Assembly: GCA_009775705.1 (NCBI GenBank)
Contig: VSQE01000106.1
Span: 1 to 5,449 of the forward strand
Length of the DNA stretch: 5,449 nt
Reading direction: 5' to 3'
From: Prevotellamassilia sp.
Lineage (GTDB): Bacteria > Bacteroidota > Bacteroidia > Bacteroidales > Bacteroidaceae
This document shows positions 4,408-5,449 of this stretch, piece after piece. Every line of letters starts with the position of its first letter. Within the stretch, counting starts at the first letter, position 1. Under the pieces are notes generated by a model. It was not told where the DNA came from and did not search any database. It saw nothing but the letters and a program-made list of their open reading frames with translations. A program made the position numbers and the translations under genes.

Positions 4408-5449
4408 ATGAGTCAACAAAAAAAACAATGGGGAGCCATCATTGTGATGATTGCGCTCTTCGCCATGATTGCCTTCGTTACAAATCTTTGTACGCCGATG
4501 GCCACTATTATCAAGAATCAAGGAGAAATTTCCAATGTGCTTGCTCAGATCGGCAATTACGGAAACTTCGTGGCATATCTTGTCATGGGTATCCCTGCCG
4601 GAATGCTTATTGCGAAGTTCGGTTACAAGAAAACGGCACTTATAGGCCTTGTCGTAGGTAGTGTTGGTATTCTAATCCAGTGGTATAGCGGTCAGTTGGA
4701 TGCACAGGAAAATTTGGGCTTGGTTTTTGCGGTTTACCTTGTTGGTGCCTTCATTGCTGGCCTTTGCATGTGTATTCTTAATTGTGTTGTAAACCCGATG
4801 CTTAATCTCCTTGGAGGTGGCGGAAACAAGGGCAACCAGTTGATTCAGATCGGTGGTGTGTTCAATTCTTCCGCAGCTGTAGCTTGCTATATTCTTATGG
4901 GAGCTTTGATTGCAGATGCCACTAAAGCTAAAATTGCAGATGCCACCCCCGCATTGATGATCGCTTTGGCTATCTTTGTTGTGGCATTCATAGTGATACT
5001 CTTTACGAAGATTGAAGAGCCCAAGCAGGCACCTGTGCAGCTGAGCCTTATAGGCGGAGCTTTGAGACATCGTCACTTTGCTCTTGGTGCTTTGGCCATT
5101 TTCCTATATATGGGTATTGAAGTCGGAGTTCCCAATTTTGTTCAGCAATATCTTGTAGCAGATGGTATTCCTGCTGCAACGGTTGGATTGTTAGTGGCTG
5201 TCTATTGGTTCATGATGCTCATCGGTCGTTTTGTCGGTGCCGGTATTGGAAGCAAAGTCAGCAGCCGTGCGATGATAACGACAGTGTCTACCGCTACCAT
5301 TCTTTTGGTTCTTTTCGGAATGTTTGCCCCCACGGATATTATTGTCAATTTCCCTGGAGTTGATTGGGGTAAACTTGAGTTGATTTGGCAACCTATTCCT
5401 GTTGGAATCTTCGCTTTTCTTCTTGTTGGTCTTTGCACCTCTGTTATGT
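4408..5449 (+). CDS. MFS sugar permease, fucose/glucose/galactose type (3' end outside window)
   Basis: Inner-membrane major facilitator, probably a proton-coupled glucose/galactose importer of the fucose-permease-like (FHS) group. The first 347 residues are present with no stop before the window end; about 60-100 residues are missing if the protein is of usual MFS size. Hydrophobic segments lie near 9-31, 47-70, 75-92, 104-128, 147-169, 181-200, 222-248, 257-279, 287-309 and 328-347, ten of the expected twelve. MFS motif A appears after helix 2 as GMLIAKFGYKK (65-75), and its second-half counterpart as GRFVGAGIGSKVSSR (273-287). LGGGGNKGNQLIQ followed by FNSSAA (135-157) and YMGIEVGVPNF (234-244, buried Glu238) resemble conserved stretches of this group. 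The start MSQQKKQWG gives a short cytosolic N-terminus directly before helix 1. The place after galM supports hexose transport; the exact sugar is inferred. Confidence 0.88.
   Translation, partial: MSQQKKQWGAIIVMIALFAMIAFVTNLCTPMATIIKNQGEISNVLAQIGNYGNFVAYLVMGIPAGMLIAKFGYKKTALIGLVVGSVGILIQWYSGQLDAQENLGLVFAVYLVGAFIAGLCMCILNCVVNPMLNLLGGGGNKGNQLIQIGGVFNSSAAVACYILMGALIADATKAKIADATPALMIALAIFVVAFIVILFTKIEEPKQAPVQLSLIGGALRHRHFALGALAIFLYMGIEVGVPNFVQQYLVADGIPAATVGLLVAVYWFMMLIGRFVGAGIGSKVSSRAMITTVSTATILLVLFGMFAPTDIIVNFPGVDWGKLELIWQPIPVGIFAFLLVGLCTSVM
4909..4946 (+). repeat. In-frame 24-bp-spaced direct repeat in the permease gene
   Basis: ATTGCAGATGCCAC occurs at 4909-4922 and again at 4933-4946, identical over 14 bp and offset by 24 bp. 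It encodes IADAT twice (residues 168-172 and 176-180) in the loop between predicted helices 5 and 6. The offset keeps the frame, consistent with a small in-frame duplication of eight codons. The repeat itself is certain; its origin is inferred. Confidence 0.7.

Noticed and set aside
4428..5438. Alternative frames at 4428-4661 (+), 4672-5076 (-) and 5191-5438 (-)
   Set aside because: They overlap the permease frame from 4408, which has clear helices and MFS motifs; the alternatives show neither.

Overview
The window reads as chromosomal DNA of a gut-type Bacteroidales bacterium, most like Bacteroides or a close relative. Four things point there. The protein sequences look like Bacteroides ThrRS, IF3, L35, L20, mutarotase and sugar permease. 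IF3 carries a long C-terminal tail. Starts lack Shine-Dalgarno sites and sit behind A-rich leaders. Two promoter candidates resemble the Bacteroides -33 TTTG / -7 TAnnTTTG type. The genus is inferred from memory of these families, not from a search.

Left part (1-3065), translation cluster on the + strand: the last ~517 codons of thrS (threonyl-tRNA synthetase, 5' end outside the window), then infC (initiation factor IF3), rpmI (ribosomal protein L35) and rplT (ribosomal protein L20). This order is widely conserved in bacteria. A Bacteroides-type -7 box overlaps the thrS stop codon and could give infC-rpmI-rplT its own start of transcription. The spacers before rpmI (89 nt) and rplT (97 nt) are long for such a cluster and could hold autoregulatory RNA. 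A strong 12-bp hairpin with a T tract ends the unit at 3022-3065.

Middle (3066-3271), non-coding: a perfect 11-bp inverted repeat interlocks with a second 7-bp inverted repeat in an H-type pseudoknot order, lying between the terminator and the next promoter. This is the least explained stretch of the window. A promoter candidate (TTTG, 19 nt, CAATTTTG) lies 30 nt before the next gene.

Right part (3272-5449), hexose uptake on the + strand: galM (cytosolic aldose 1-epimerase), a 53-nt AT-rich spacer, and the first 347 codons of an MFS sugar permease of the fucose/glucose/galactose type, cut by the window end. The permease would import glucose or galactose and the mutarotase would supply the alpha anomer for kinases. 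A galactokinase gene just beyond the window is expected from Bacteroides gene order but is not seen here.

No mobile element, CRISPR array, tRNA, rRNA or phage gene was found. Overall the window is ordinary core genome; the items worth a second look are regulatory or structural.
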